Below are positions 23,981 through 32,534 of a DNA stretch of 64,000 nt, in pieces. The notes under the pieces were generated by a model. That model made no database searches, was not told the origin of the DNA, and worked only from the letters and a program-made list of their open reading frames with translations. The stretch comes from Clostridiales bacterium (GTDB taxonomy: Bacteria; Bacillota; Clostridia; Peptostreptococcales; Anaerovoracaceae), in the NCBI GenBank assembly GCA_022773945.1, contig JALFNS010000039.1:17475-81474 (forward strand), read 5' to 3'. Every line of letters starts with the position of its first letter. Within the stretch, counting starts at the first letter, position 1. The translations under genes were made by a program, and so were the position numbers.

Positions 23981-24361
23981 ATGGAACTTAAGAAAGATGC
24001 ACTTTATGCTAAATCACACGAATGGGTAGCTTTTGAAGGAGATATCGCAGTTATAGGTATTTCGGATTTCGCACAGTCCGAACTGGGGGATCTGGTATTC
24101 GTTAACCTTCCTGAAGAGGGAGACGAGATAAATGCAGGCGAGGCTTTTGCTGACGTTGAGTCCGTTAAGGCTGTATCCGACATCTATGCTCCTGTATCCG
24201 GCACTGTATGTGAAGTCAACGAAGAGCTTCTCGATGCGCCTGAGCTGATCAACGAGGATGCATACGCTGCATGGTTCATCAAGGTTGAGGGAGTGAGCGA
24301 GAAGTCAGAGCTCATGTCACCTGAAGATTATGAGGCTTTCTGTGAAAGCGAGGCGGAATAA
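23981..24361 (+). CDS. gcvH: Glycine cleavage H protein
   Basis: The lipoyl carrier that shuttles the aminomethyl group between P, T and L proteins. The lipoylated lysine is Lys63 in [10 protein letters not shown]; the SHEWV opening and the PVSG turn are typical. Length 126 residues is normal. RBS AAGGAG precedes the ATG. Its last base is shared with the first base of gcvPA (ATAATG junction), so translation is coupled. Confidence 0.97.
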   Translation: MELKKDALYAKSHEWVAFEGDIAVIGISDFAQSELGDLVFVNLPEEGDEINAGEAFADVESVKAVSDIYAPVSGTVCEVNEELLDAPELINEDAYAAWFIKVEGVSEKSELMSPEDYEAFCESEAE

Positions 24362-25674
24362 TGGGTACCTACGTTCCTAACACCGAAGCGCAGCAGAAGG
24401 AGATGCTGCAGGAGATCGGCTTCGAGAAGCTTGACGATCTCTTCGCGCATATTCCCGATGATGTGAAGTTCCGGGGAGAGCTCAATCTCCCTGAAGGACT
24501 TTCTGAAATGGAAGTCGCTTCGGCAATGAAGAAGCTGGCGGGCGAAAACCGTGTATTCGACAGCATCTTCCGCGGTGCCGGAGCTTATAACCACTACATC
24601 CCGGCCATAGTGGGAACAGTGGTTTCCAAGGAGACACTCCAGACTGCGTATACGCCTTATCAGGCTGAGATAAGCCAGGGCGTGCTCCAGTCAATCTTCG
24701 AGTACCAGACGATGATATGCGATCTGACGGGAATGGATGTTTCCAATGCATCTGTTTATGACGGCGCCACTGCAGCCGGCGAGGCTGTTGCCATGTGCCG
24801 TGAGAGAAAGCAGAACAAAGCCCTCGTTTCGGCTGCCATCCAGCCTTCGGTAATGAAGGTTATAGAGACGTATTGTTTCGGCAACGAAATGGAGCTTGAG
24901 ATTATACCTGAGAAGGACGGATTCACCGATGTGGAGGCTCTGAAGGGCATGATGGCCGATGATGTAGCCTGCGTGTACATCCAGCACCCTAACTACTACG
25001 GTAATCTGGAGAAGGCTGCTGAAATAGGTGAAATCGCCCACAGCGCCAAAAAGTGCAAATACATCATGGCAGTAAACCCTATATCTCTGGGAATGCTCAA
25101 GACTCCTAGAGAATACGGCGCAGACTTTGCTGTAGGCGAAGGACAGCCTCTCGGACTGCCGATGGCCTTCGGAGGACCTTATCTGGGATTTATGGCCAGC
25201 ACGGACGCAATGAAGAGAAAGCTTCCGGGCAGAATCGTAGGTCAGACGGTTGACCACAACGGCAAGACCGGCTATGTACTCACTCTTCAGGCGAGAGAGC
25301 AGCATATCAGACGTGAGAAGGCGTCCAGCAACATCTGCTCCAACCAGGCGCTCTGCGCTCTGGCTGTGGGAGTTTATCTCGCATCCATGGGCAACGGCGG
25401 AATCAGAAACGTCGCCACCCAGTGCTATTCCAAGGCTCACTACATGGCAGGCAGAATGGCCGAGGCGGGCTTCACAGTGAAGAGCGACGATTTCTTCCAC
25501 GAATTCGTTACCGAGTCTGACAAAAAGTCATCGGACGTTCTCAAAGCCCTCGAGGAGAAGGGAATTCTGGGAGGATATCCTCTCGACGAAAGCAGAATTC
25601 TCTGGTGCTGCACTGAAATGAACAGCAAGAAAGATATAGATGAAGTTATAGACATTCTTAAGGAGGTGAAATAA
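24361..25674 (+). CDS. gcvPA: Glycine dehydrogenase (decarboxylating) subunit 1
   Basis: The alpha half of the split P protein that decarboxylates glycine and loads the aminomethyl group on GcvH. Conserved segments include YVPNTEAQQKEML at the N terminus, GAGAYNHYIPA, TPYQAEISQG and QTMICDLTGMDVSNASVYDG, all matching the GcvPA consensus. It has 437 residues, as expected, and no PLP lysine of its own, which is in subunit 2. It overlaps gcvH and gcvPB by one base each. Confidence 0.97.
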   Translation: MGTYVPNTEAQQKEMLQEIGFEKLDDLFAHIPDDVKFRGELNLPEGLSEMEVASAMKKLAGENRVFDSIFRGAGAYNHYIPAIVGTVVSKETLQTAYTPYQAEISQGVLQSIFEYQTMICDLTGMDVSNASVYDGATAAGEAVAMCRERKQNKALVSAAIQPSVMKVIETYCFGNEMELEIIPEKDGFTDVEALKGMMADDVACVYIQHPNYYGNLEKAAEIGEIAHSAKKCKYIMAVNPISLGMLKTPREYGADFAVGEGQPLGLPMAFGGPYLGFMASTDAMKRKLPGRIVGQTVDHNGKTGYVLTLQAREQHIRREKASSNICSNQALCALAVGVYLASMGNGGIRNVATQCYSKAHYMAGRMAEAGFTVKSDDFFHEFVTESDKKSSDVLKALEEKGILGGYPLDESRILWCCTEMNSKKDIDEVIDILKEVK

Positions 25675-27125
25675 TGCTGGTATTTGAAAAATCAAGACCC
25701 GGCAGAGGCGTAAGCGCTCTTCCTGAATGTGATGTTGAGGTTCTCGCCGTAGGTGAGAAGGACAGAAGAGAATCCGAGCTTCATCTTCCTGAGATGGCAG
25801 AGGTTGATCTGAGCAGACATTATACCGAGCTGGAGAGAAAGTCACACGGAGTAAATGACGGTTTCTATCCTCTCGGATCCTGCACGATGAAGTACAACCC
25901 TAAAATCAACGAGCAGGCGGCTTCCCTTGAAGGCTTCACGGGAGTTCACCCGCTCCAGCCTGCAGAGACCGTACAGGGCTGTCTGAAGGTTATGAAGGAG
26001 ACTGAGGATGCTCTCTGTGAAATCACGGGAATGAGCAGATTCACACTCCAGCCTGCGGCAGGCGCACACGGAGAGTTCACCGGACTTCTCCTCATCAAGG
26101 CCTACCATCTGGCTAATGGAGACACTAAGAGAAAGAAGATTATAGTTCCTGACTCGGCTCACGGAACAAACCCTGCATCCGCTGTTATGGCAGGTATGGA
26201 GGTAATCAACGTTGATTCAACTCCGGACGGACTTGTTGATGTGGACAAGCTCCGCGAAGTATGTGACGGCAATGACGAGATTGCCGGACTCATGCTCACA
26301 AACCCTAACACTGCAGGACTCTTCGACCCTAACATCAAGGAGATAACGGATATAATCCACAGCTGCGGCGGACAGTGCTACTATGACGGCGCCAACCTTA
26401 ACGCCATCATGGGATGGGCACGTCCGGGAGACATGGGCTTCGACTGCGTTCATCTGAACCTGCACAAGACCTTCTCAACACCGCACGGCGGCGGCGGCCC
26501 GGGTTCCGGTCCGGTAGGCTGCAAGGAACACCTGGCTAAGTTCATGCCGGGCGTTAGAGCAGAGGAGAAGGACGGAGCTCTGGATTTTGCGAAGGCTGAA
26601 GAGAGCCTCGGCGAGATGAAGAGCTTCTACGGCAACTTCCTCGTTGTTGTTAGAGCCCTCACATATATCAAGATGCTGGGCAGGGAGGGAATCCCTCAGG
26701 CCAGCAAGAACGCAGTGCTCAACGCCAACTACATGATGAAAAAGCTGAGCAGCAAGTACGACATTGCCTTCAATCCTGCCGTATGCATGCACGAGTTCGT
26801 TATGGACATCGGCAGACAGGCCAAGGAGACAGGTGTTACGGCTATGGATATCGCCAAGGGACTCCTGGACAACCATATCCATCCGCCTACGATGTACTTC
26901 CCGCTCACGGTTCATGAAGCTCTCATGGCTGAGCCTACGGAGACTGAATCGAAGGAAACTCTGGATCAGGCTATCGAAGTGTTCCTGAAGCTTAACGAAA
27001 TAGCTTACAGCGATCCTGAACAGCTTCACAATGCGCCGGTAACCACACCGGTTACTCGTCTCGACGAGGTTGGAGCTGCCAGACATCCGGTTCTCAAGTA
27101 TGATTTCGAGGTATCAAATGAATAA
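25674..27125 (+). CDS. gcvPB: Glycine dehydrogenase (decarboxylating) subunit 2
   Basis: The PLP-binding half of the P protein. The PLP lysine lies in HLNLHKTFSTPHGGGGPGSGPVG (about residue 265), followed by a glycine-rich loop; GFYPLGSCTMKYNPK and AHGTNPASA are further diagnostic blocks. Length 483 is normal. It overlaps gcvPA by one base, and its last codons overlap the lpd start by eight bases, so all five genes are translated as a coupled unit. Confidence 0.97.
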   Translation: MLVFEKSRPGRGVSALPECDVEVLAVGEKDRRESELHLPEMAEVDLSRHYTELERKSHGVNDGFYPLGSCTMKYNPKINEQAASLEGFTGVHPLQPAETVQGCLKVMKETEDALCEITGMSRFTLQPAAGAHGEFTGLLLIKAYHLANGDTKRKKIIVPDSAHGTNPASAVMAGMEVINVDSTPDGLVDVDKLREVCDGNDEIAGLMLTNPNTAGLFDPNIKEITDIIHSCGGQCYYDGANLNAIMGWARPGDMGFDCVHLNLHKTFSTPHGGGGPGSGPVGCKEHLAKFMPGVRAEEKDGALDFAKAEESLGEMKSFYGNFLVVVRALTYIKMLGREGIPQASKNAVLNANYMMKKLSSKYDIAFNPAVCMHEFVMDIGRQAKETGVTAMDIAKGLLDNHIHPPTMYFPLTVHEALMAEPTETESKETLDQAIEVFLKLNEIAYSDPEQLHNAPVTTPVTRLDEVGAARHPVLKYDFEVSNE

Positions 27126-28518
27126 ATTCGATCTTATTGTTATAGGCGCGGGCCCCGGCGGTTACGTTGCCGCTATCAAGGCCGCCAAGAGCGGCATGAA
27201 TGTGGCGATCGTGGAGAGCATCCGTGCCGGCGGAACCTGTCTTAACAAAGGCTGTATTCCTGCAAAGGCCATGATACATGCATCCTCTCTCTATGAGGAG
27301 ATGCATAGGGAGGCGGGACGCGTCGGCCTGAGTGCGGACAATGTGTCCTTCGACTACGGCAAAATCGTGGAGTACAAGCAGAACACCACCGATGAGCTGG
27401 TCAAGGGCATCGAAGGCCTTCTGGAGGCTAACGGCATCACGAGAATCGACGGCAGGGGCACTCTCGAGAAGGACGGCTCCGTTACCGTGAACGGCGACAT
27501 GAAGCTTGAGGCCGATAAGGTGCTTCTGGCTACAGGCTCCGTGCCTTCACTGATACCGATTCCGGGAATAAATCTCAAGGGTGTCGTTACAAGCGACGGC
27601 GTTTTCGCTCTGTCGAAGATGCCTGAGAGCATGGTTATAATCGGAGGCGGCGTTATCGGCGTTGAATTTGCCACTGTATACGCCAATCTGGGAGCCAGAG
27701 TGACAATTATAGAGGCTCTGCCGAGGATTCTTCAGAACATGGACAAGGAGATTTCCCAGAATCTGAAGATGATCTTCAAGAAAAAGGGAATAGAGATTCA
27801 TACGGGAGCATCCGTCAAGTCCATAGAGGAAGGCGGAGACGGCCTTATAGTCAACTACGAGGAGAAGGACAAGCCTGCTCAGGCTACGGGCGCCCTGGTT
27901 GTGTGCGCAGCCGGCAGGAAGCCTAATCTGGAAGGACTCTTCGGCGAAGGCGTTGAAATCGAAATGGACGGTAAATTCGTCGCGGTTAACGACAAGTTTG
28001 AGACCAGCATTCCGGGAGTATATGCCATAGGCGATATTATTAAGGGAACACAGCTGGCTCATTCGGCAAGCGCTTACGGAATCTGTGCAGTTGATTACAT
28101 GAACGGCAGAGAGCCTGAGCTGAATCTCAATTCTATTCCGGGATGCGTATACACCAGTCCTGAAATCGCCCAGGTGGGAATCACCGAGGCCGATGCGAAG
28201 GATGCCGGTACAGATGTTATAACGGGCAAGTTTATAATGAGCGCCAACGGCAAGTCTCTCATAACCCATGAAGAACGCGGGTTCATCAAGGTTGTGGCAG
28301 AGGAGGGGAGTCACAGGATTCTGGGAGCTCAGATGATGTGCGCCCGTGCCACGGATATGATTGCCGAGTTCACGACGGCTATTGCCAACGATATGACCGT
28401 GGAGCAGCTTCTGGCGGGTGTCAGACCTCATCCTACATATAATGAAGGAATTACAGAGGCTCTGGAGGATGCCATAGGAGAAGCGACACACGTGGCTCCT
28501 AAGCGCAGGAGAAAATAA
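27118..28518 (+). CDS. lpdA: Dihydrolipoyl dehydrogenase (L protein)
   Basis: Reoxidises the lipoyl arm of GcvH using FAD and NAD. The FAD motif GAGPGGYVAAIKAAK is at the N terminus, the redox disulfide in GGTCLNKGCIPAKAM (about 40-55), the NAD motif GGGVIGVEFATVYANLGARV near 180, and the catalytic His-Glu in HPTYNEGITEAL near the C terminus. It lacks an N-terminal lipoyl domain. The ORF opens 48 bases upstream, but ATG 27118, inside the gcvPB end, gives the family N terminus (466 residues). Final gene of the glycine operon. Confidence 0.96.
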   Translation: MNKFDLIVIGAGPGGYVAAIKAAKSGMNVAIVESIRAGGTCLNKGCIPAKAMIHASSLYEEMHREAGRVGLSADNVSFDYGKIVEYKQNTTDELVKGIEGLLEANGITRIDGRGTLEKDGSVTVNGDMKLEADKVLLATGSVPSLIPIPGINLKGVVTSDGVFALSKMPESMVIIGGGVIGVEFATVYANLGARVTIIEALPRILQNMDKEISQNLKMIFKKKGIEIHTGASVKSIEEGGDGLIVNYEEKDKPAQATGALVVCAAGRKPNLEGLFGEGVEIEMDGKFVAVNDKFETSIPGVYAIGDIIKGTQLAHSASAYGICAVDYMNGREPELNLNSIPGCVYTSPEIAQVGITEADAKDAGTDVITGKFIMSANGKSLITHEERGFIKVVAEEGSHRILGAQMMCARATDMIAEFTTAIANDMTVEQLLAGVRPHPTYNEGITEALEDAIGEATHVAPKRRRK

Positions 28519-28520
28519 AA

Positions 28521-28532
28521 GAACAAATATTC
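28521..28532. promoter_or_regulatory. LexA-box-like site 1
   Basis: GAACAAATATTC: GAAC and ATTC halves with a four-base spacer, one mismatch from the Gram-positive SOS core GAACN4GTTC. It lies 22 bases upstream of the -35 box of the YneA-like gene. Confidence 0.45.
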
Positions 28533-28542
28533 TAATTCAGTG

Positions 28543-28571
28543 TTGACCTCGAACACCTATTCTGTTATACT
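28543..28571 (+). promoter_or_regulatory. Sigma-A promoter of the YneA-like gene
   Basis: TTGACC (28543-28548) and TATACT (28566-28571) with a 17-base spacer that contains a LexA-box-like site. The start codon is 50 bases past the -10 box, with GGGAGG as RBS. Confidence 0.8.
28551..28562. promoter_or_regulatory. LexA-box-like site 2 (inside the promoter spacer)
   Basis: GAACACCTATTC lies between the -35 and -10 boxes, preceded by C as in the Bacillus CGAAC consensus. Its second half-site has one mismatch (ATTC for GTTC). Occupancy would block RNA polymerase. Confidence 0.6.
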
Positions 28572-28578
28572 GATTACA

Positions 28579-28590
28579 GAACAAAGGTTC
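28579..28590. promoter_or_regulatory. LexA box (site 3, perfect core)
   Basis: GAACAAAGGTTC matches GAACN4GTTC perfectly and sits just after the expected transcription start. Centre-to-centre distances between the three sites are 30 and 28 bases, close to three helical turns. Confidence 0.78.
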
Positions 28591-28621
28591 TCGAGTAGAG
28601 CAGAGCAGGGAGGTCAGCACT

Positions 28622-28927
28622 ATGAAATCCGGCAGAAAGTACAGAATCAAATCCAAGTTCAGATTCATTACATTTCTTGTAGTAGTTATATGTCTGATTG
28701 CGGGAGCAATCGGATACTGCACAGGTCTGAACAATTCCAATGCTATTGAGGATTCGGACTACATAACCGTTGAAGTCGCTGCCGGAGATACACTCTGGGA
28801 CATTGCAGAGGAATACAAGGCCGACGATGTGGAGATACGGGATGCCGTATATGCCATATGTGAGCTTAACGGTATCAAGGCTGATCAGCTGAGACCGGGA
28901 ATGAAGCTCACGGTGCCTGTATCATAA
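28622..28927 (+). CDS. YneA-like LysM protein, probable SOS cell-division inhibitor
   Basis: A 101-residue protein with a basic N terminus (KSGRKYRIKSK), one membrane segment (about 15-36) and a C-terminal LysM domain (about 46-99; ITVEVAAGDTLWDIAEEY, then LRPGMKLTVP). This is the plan of YneA, the Bacillus SOS-induced membrane protein that delays division after DNA damage. The LexA-box-like sites in its promoter support the role. lexA itself, often the neighbour, is not in this window. A long hairpin follows the stop. Similarity to other small LysM proteins means the function is inferred. Confidence 0.82.
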   Translation: MKSGRKYRIKSKFRFITFLVVVICLIAGAIGYCTGLNNSNAIEDSDYITVEVAAGDTLWDIAEEYKADDVEIRDAVYAICELNGIKADQLRPGMKLTVPVS

Positions 28928-28962
28928 ATAGAGAAGCAATAACTTCAAAACTTCAACCTATA

Positions 28963-29021
28963 GAAACACCGCCTGAAGGATTCCAAGGCCAAGAGCGAAT
29001 CCTAAGGCGGTGTTTCATTTT
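28963..29021 (+). terminator. Long hairpin terminator after the YneA-like gene
   Basis: GAAACACCGCCT and AGGCGGTGTTTC pair over twelve positions, with a second nested stem GGATTC/GAATCC inside, followed by CATTTTATATTC. It ends the YneA-like transcript and could also stop the convergent ruvX transcript. Confidence 0.65.
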
Positions 29022-29080
29022 ATATTCATTTTTAAAGTATCGATACGGGCTAAATCGGCCCGGTGTGCCTTATCCGGCAT

Positions 29081-29116
29081 TAACTATTCCCAAAATTATG
29101 ATTATAGGAATAGTTA
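29081..29116. repeat. Inverted repeat just after ruvX
   Basis: TAACTATTCC (29081-29090) and GGAATAGTTA (29107-29116) form ten pairs with a 16-base AT-rich loop; a smaller CGGGC/GCCCG hairpin lies at about 29045-29061. Together with the terminator they fill the 190-base gap between two convergent genes. It may serve 3'-end formation of ruvX mRNA; no T run follows on the minus strand. Confidence 0.55.
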
Positions 29117-29117
29117 T

Positions 29118-29546
29118 CTATCTACTGCTGTCCAGATAGCTCTGCAGGATTATGACTGCAGCCTGCCTGTCTATTATGCCCTTTCGCTTCTTTCTGGACA
29201 TGTCAGCCTCAATCAGAACGCGTTCAGCCATGACCGTTGTCAGGCGTTCATCGTAATATTCGATGGCGACCTTGCTGAGACCTGAGGAACGAAGCTTGTT
29301 CTCAAGTCTGGTCCTGAATTCTCTGACCTTCTCCGTCTGCGGGCTGTCTGTGCCGTCCAGCTTCAGCGGTAAACCTATAACGACCGTGTCACAGTCATAT
29401 TCTCTGATATAATCCATAACACGGCTCGTATCCTTCTTAATACCAACACGCTCAATGGTGGTTACACCCTGAGCGGTAATATTTAAGGCGTCGCTCACAG
29501 CGACGCCTATGGTTCTGTCTCCTACGTCAAGTCCTATCTTCTTCAT
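29118..29546 (-). CDS. ruvX: RuvX/YqgF putative Holliday junction resolvase
   Basis: An RNase H-fold nuclease implicated in Holliday junction resolution and pre-16S rRNA 5' processing. The N-terminal strand IGLDVGDRTIGVAVSD carries the first catalytic Asp, VVIGLPLKLDG the second conserved block, and YDERLTTVMAE plus the C-terminal RKKRKGIIDRQAAVIILQSYLD the Glu and Asp ligands. Length 142 residues is typical. It overlaps the ireB stop by one base in the conserved alaS-ireB-ruvX order. Confidence 0.96.
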   Translation of the reverse strand: MKKIGLDVGDRTIGVAVSDALNITAQGVTTIERVGIKKDTSRVMDYIREYDCDTVVIGLPLKLDGTDSPQTEKVREFRTRLENKLRSSGLSKVAIEYYDERLTTVMAERVLIEADMSRKKRKGIIDRQAAVIILQSYLDSSR

Positions 29547-29794
29547 TATTTCTTAAGGTATGCTTTAATAAGCTCTTCTACAAGGTCATCTCTCTCTATT
29601 CTTCCCATCACATTTCTCGCATTGTTGTGGCTTGTGATGTAGGAAGGATCTCCGGATAAAATATATCCCACCATCTGATCAATGGCATTGTATCCCCTCT
29701 CTTCAAGTGCGTCATAAACTATCGTTAGGATTTCTTCAATGGTTCTCTGTTCAACTTTCTCGAAGTTATCATACATTCTCGTCTGTCTGTCCAT
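29546..29794 (-). CDS. ireB: IreB family regulatory phosphoprotein (UPF0297)
   Basis: A small dimeric protein phosphorylated by the Ser/Thr kinase IreK/PrkC in Enterococcus, where it opposes cephalosporin resistance. The family consensus is seen as VYDALEERGYNAIDQMVGYILSGDPSYITSHNNARN. At 82 residues it has the normal length. The start ATG has GGGAGG eight bases upstream. Position between alaS and ruvX is highly conserved in Firmicutes. Confidence 0.96.
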   Translation of the reverse strand: MDRQTRMYDNFEKVEQRTIEEILTIVYDALEERGYNAIDQMVGYILSGDPSYITSHNNARNVMGRIERDDLVEELIKAYLKK

Positions 29795-29845
29795 TTCATT
29801 AACCTCCCGGAAATTCTCTTTAAATCAGTATAACACTACAGTCCC

Positions 29846-32446
29846 TTAAAGCACAAGCAGATTTCTGGCTTTATCGAAGGCATCCTGAATTCTGGACGGA
29901 TCCTTGGCACCTGCCTGAGCCATGTCGGCCTTGCCGCCACCGCCGCCGCCTGCTGCCGCTGCGATTTCCTTAATCATCTTGCCTGCATGGTATCCCTTCT
30001 CAACAAGGTCGTCCGTTACGGATACGAGGAAGGTAACCTTGGAGCCCGATACGGAAGCGAATACCATTATAACGCCCTTCTCTGAAGCCTTGATCTCATC
30101 TGAAAGGCCTCTCAGGTCTCCTATATTCATGTCATCGAAGCTCCTGAGAACGAGCTTGACATCGCCGATGGTCTCAGCACCTTCAAGAATGCTTCCCAGA
30201 CCTTCGGACATGGCAGCCTTCTTGAGTTCCTCAACTTCCTTCCTGAGGGCTTTGTTCTCACTGAGAACACTTGCAGCCTTCTCTGCGAGCACGTCAGGAT
30301 TTGACTTGAGCGCATCTGAGGTCTTCCTGATAACATCTTCATTTCTGTTACAGAGTGCCAGTACGCCCATTCCTGTAACGGCTTCTATTCTTCTCACGCC
30401 GGAGGCGACACCGCTCTCCCCTGTTATCTTGAAGGCTCCTATTTCGCCTGTATTGTTAACGTGGGTTCCTCCGCAGAGCTCCTTACTGAAGTTTCCTGCC
30501 GATACTACCCTTACCTCACTGCCGTACTTCTCGCCGAAGAGAGCCGTGGCACCTTCCTTGAAGGCCTCCTCCACCGGCTTGACCTCAGTGGTGACAGGTA
30601 TGAACTCGCAGATTTTCTCATTTACCAGCTGTTCAACCCGTGCCAGCTCATCGGCAGTAAGAGCCTGATAGTGGTTGAAGTCGAATCTCAGGCCGTCCTC
30701 TGTAACGGATGAACCTGCCTGTTTAACATGATCTCCCAGAACCGTTCTGAGGGCTTTGTGAAGGAGATGAGTGGCAGTATGGTTGATGGCCGTTCTGTTT
30801 CTTCTCGGTGAATCTATAACAGCCTTGACCTTCATGTTCTCAGCGAAGGCTCCCTCGAGAATCTCCACCTTGTGCACGAAGACTTTGTTCAGCTTGGTGA
30901 CGCTGATAACTCTGGCAACTGCATTGCCGTCACCGTACAGATATCCCGTATCCCAGGACTGACCGCCGCTCTCGGCATAGAATGGTGTTCTGTCCAGAGA
31001 TAATCTGCAGAATTCATCGTCCTTTGTCACAGCCAGTACTGTGCATTCGTCCTCATGCTTCTCATAGCCTGTGAATACAGTCTCTCCGCTGAAGACCTCC
31101 TCGCCAAGGCTTTCGTTCCAGCCGGCGTCATCCATCTGCTGAGCTGTTCTGGCTCTTTCCTTCTGCTTCTCCATAGCCTCAACGAAGCCGTCATAGTCAA
31201 CGTCCATACCCGCATCTGCCAGAATCTCCCGGGTGAGATCTATAGGGAATCCGTAAGTATCGTGAAGCTTGAAGGCCTTCTCTCCGTCAAGAACTTTGCC
31301 CTGACCGGATGAGAGCTCCTCAATATATTTGTTGATTATGCTGAGACCCTGGTTAAGAGTCGAAGCGAATCTGTCCTCTTCCGTCCTGATTACATTTCTG
31401 ATGTATTCTTCCTTTTCCCTGAGCTCCGGATATGCTCCTCCGGATGTCTCCACAACTCTGCCGCAGAGTTCGTGAAGGAAAGGCTTCGTAATTCCCAGCT
31501 TTCTTCCGTGAATTACGGCTCTTCTTATAATCTTCCTGAGCACATAATCTCTGCCTTCATTGCCCGGCAGAATTCCGTCGCTTATCATGAAGGTCATTGA
31601 ACGAAGATGGTCGGTGACAATTCTGACGGATACGTCCGTATCGGCTTCTCCGTCACAGTACCTGACTCCCGATTCCTCTTCAACGCCTTCTCTTATATAT
31701 TTAACCGTGTCCACGTCAAATATGGAGCTGGTGTCCTGCATAACGCAGGCCATTCTCTCCAGACCCAGTCCTGTGTCAATGTTAGGATGAGGCAGATCCG
31801 AATAGTTGCCGTCATCGTCTCTGTCGAACTGTGTGAACACCAGATTCCAGAATTCAACATATCTGTCACACTCACAGCCCGGCTTGCAGTCAGGGCTTCC
31901 GCAACCGTGAGCCTCGCCCCTGTCAAAATATATTTCGGAACAAGGTCCGCAAGGGCCGGAGCCTATCTCCCAGAAATTGTCCTCCTTGCCCAGTCTGACG
32001 ATTCTCTCTTCAGGAAGACCTATCATGTTCTTCCACAGATCGTAGGCCTCATCGTCATCCTGATATACGGTCGCCCAGAGTCTCTCCTCAGGCATGTGAA
32101 GATGCTCTGTTATGAACTCCCATGCCCAGGATATGGCTTCCTTCTTGAAATAATCACCAAAGGAAAAGTTGCCCATCATTTCGAAGAATGTTCCGTGTCT
32201 GTCCGTGTATCCAACGTTCTCTATATCACCGGTTCTGATACATTTCTGACAGGTGGTCATTCTCTTCGACGGAGGCGTTTCCAGGCCTGCGAAATACGGC
32301 TTCAGAGGCGCCATTCCCGCGTTAATGAGCAGGAGGCTCTTGTCGTTTTCCGGTACCAGTGAGTAGCTCTGTCTTCTGAAGTGATTCTTTGATTCGAAAA
32401 AGCTGAGGAATTCCTCTCTTATTTCGTTCAGACCCATTTTTTCCAT
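29846..32446 (-). CDS. alaS: Alanyl-tRNA synthetase
   Basis: Charges tRNA-Ala. The class II catalytic core starts at REEFLSFFESKNHFRRQSYSLVP, with motif 2 around MTTCQKCIRTGDIENVG; the editing domain has HTATHLLHKAL and CGGTHVNNTGEIGAF (zinc ligands His-His-Cys-His), and the C-Ala domain ends with the glycine-rich AAAGGGGGGKADMAQAG. Length 866 residues is typical. No T-box leader is seen in the 88-base upstream gap, which holds only the terminator of the VTT gene; a weak TTGTTG/TTATAT pair may be its promoter. Confidence 0.97.
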   Translation of the reverse strand: MEKMGLNEIREEFLSFFESKNHFRRQSYSLVPENDKSLLLINAGMAPLKPYFAGLETPPSKRMTTCQKCIRTGDIENVGYTDRHGTFFEMMGNFSFGDYFKKEAISWAWEFITEHLHMPEERLWATVYQDDDEAYDLWKNMIGLPEERIVRLGKEDNFWEIGSGPCGPCSEIYFDRGEAHGCGSPDCKPGCECDRYVEFWNLVFTQFDRDDDGNYSDLPHPNIDTGLGLERMACVMQDTSSIFDVDTVKYIREGVEEESGVRYCDGEADTDVSVRIVTDHLRSMTFMISDGILPGNEGRDYVLRKIIRRAVIHGRKLGITKPFLHELCGRVVETSGGAYPELREKEEYIRNVIRTEEDRFASTLNQGLSIINKYIEELSSGQGKVLDGEKAFKLHDTYGFPIDLTREILADAGMDVDYDGFVEAMEKQKERARTAQQMDDAGWNESLGEEVFSGETVFTGYEKHEDECTVLAVTKDDEFCRLSLDRTPFYAESGGQSWDTGYLYGDGNAVARVISVTKLNKVFVHKVEILEGAFAENMKVKAVIDSPRRNRTAINHTATHLLHKALRTVLGDHVKQAGSSVTEDGLRFDFNHYQALTADELARVEQLVNEKICEFIPVTTEVKPVEEAFKEGATALFGEKYGSEVRVVSAGNFSKELCGGTHVNNTGEIGAFKITGESGVASGVRRIEAVTGMGVLALCNRNEDVIRKTSDALKSNPDVLAEKAASVLSENKALRKEVEELKKAAMSEGLGSILEGAETIGDVKLVLRSFDDMNIGDLRGLSDEIKASEKGVIMVFASVSGSKVTFLVSVTDDLVEKGYHAGKMIKEIAAAAGGGGGGKADMAQAGAKDPSRIQDAFDKARNLLVL

Positions 32447-32491
32447 GTGATTGTTGTTCCTTTCATATAAAAATCCAGTATATTTTACAAC

Positions 32492-32525
32492 AAAACCCTC
32501 GAAATTTCAACCTTTCGAGGGTTTT
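32492..32525 (-). terminator. Terminator after the VTT membrane protein gene
   Basis: AAAACCCTCGAAA and TTTCGAGGGTTTT form a 13-pair stem with an eight-base loop; on the minus strand TTTTGTTGT follows. It lies ten bases past the VTT gene stop and separates it from alaS. The stem is symmetrical enough to work on both strands. Confidence 0.75.
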
Positions 32526-32534
32526 ATGGCATTA

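Noticed and set aside
29040-29080. Similarity to enterobacterial REP repeats (TTATCCGGC)
   Set aside because: The match is only a few bases and the host looks like a Firmicute; no second copy is seen in the window.
32447-32534. T-box leader for alaS
   Set aside because: The 88-base gap holds only the upstream gene's terminator hairpin; there is no T-box AGGGTGG-like motif or specifier stem.
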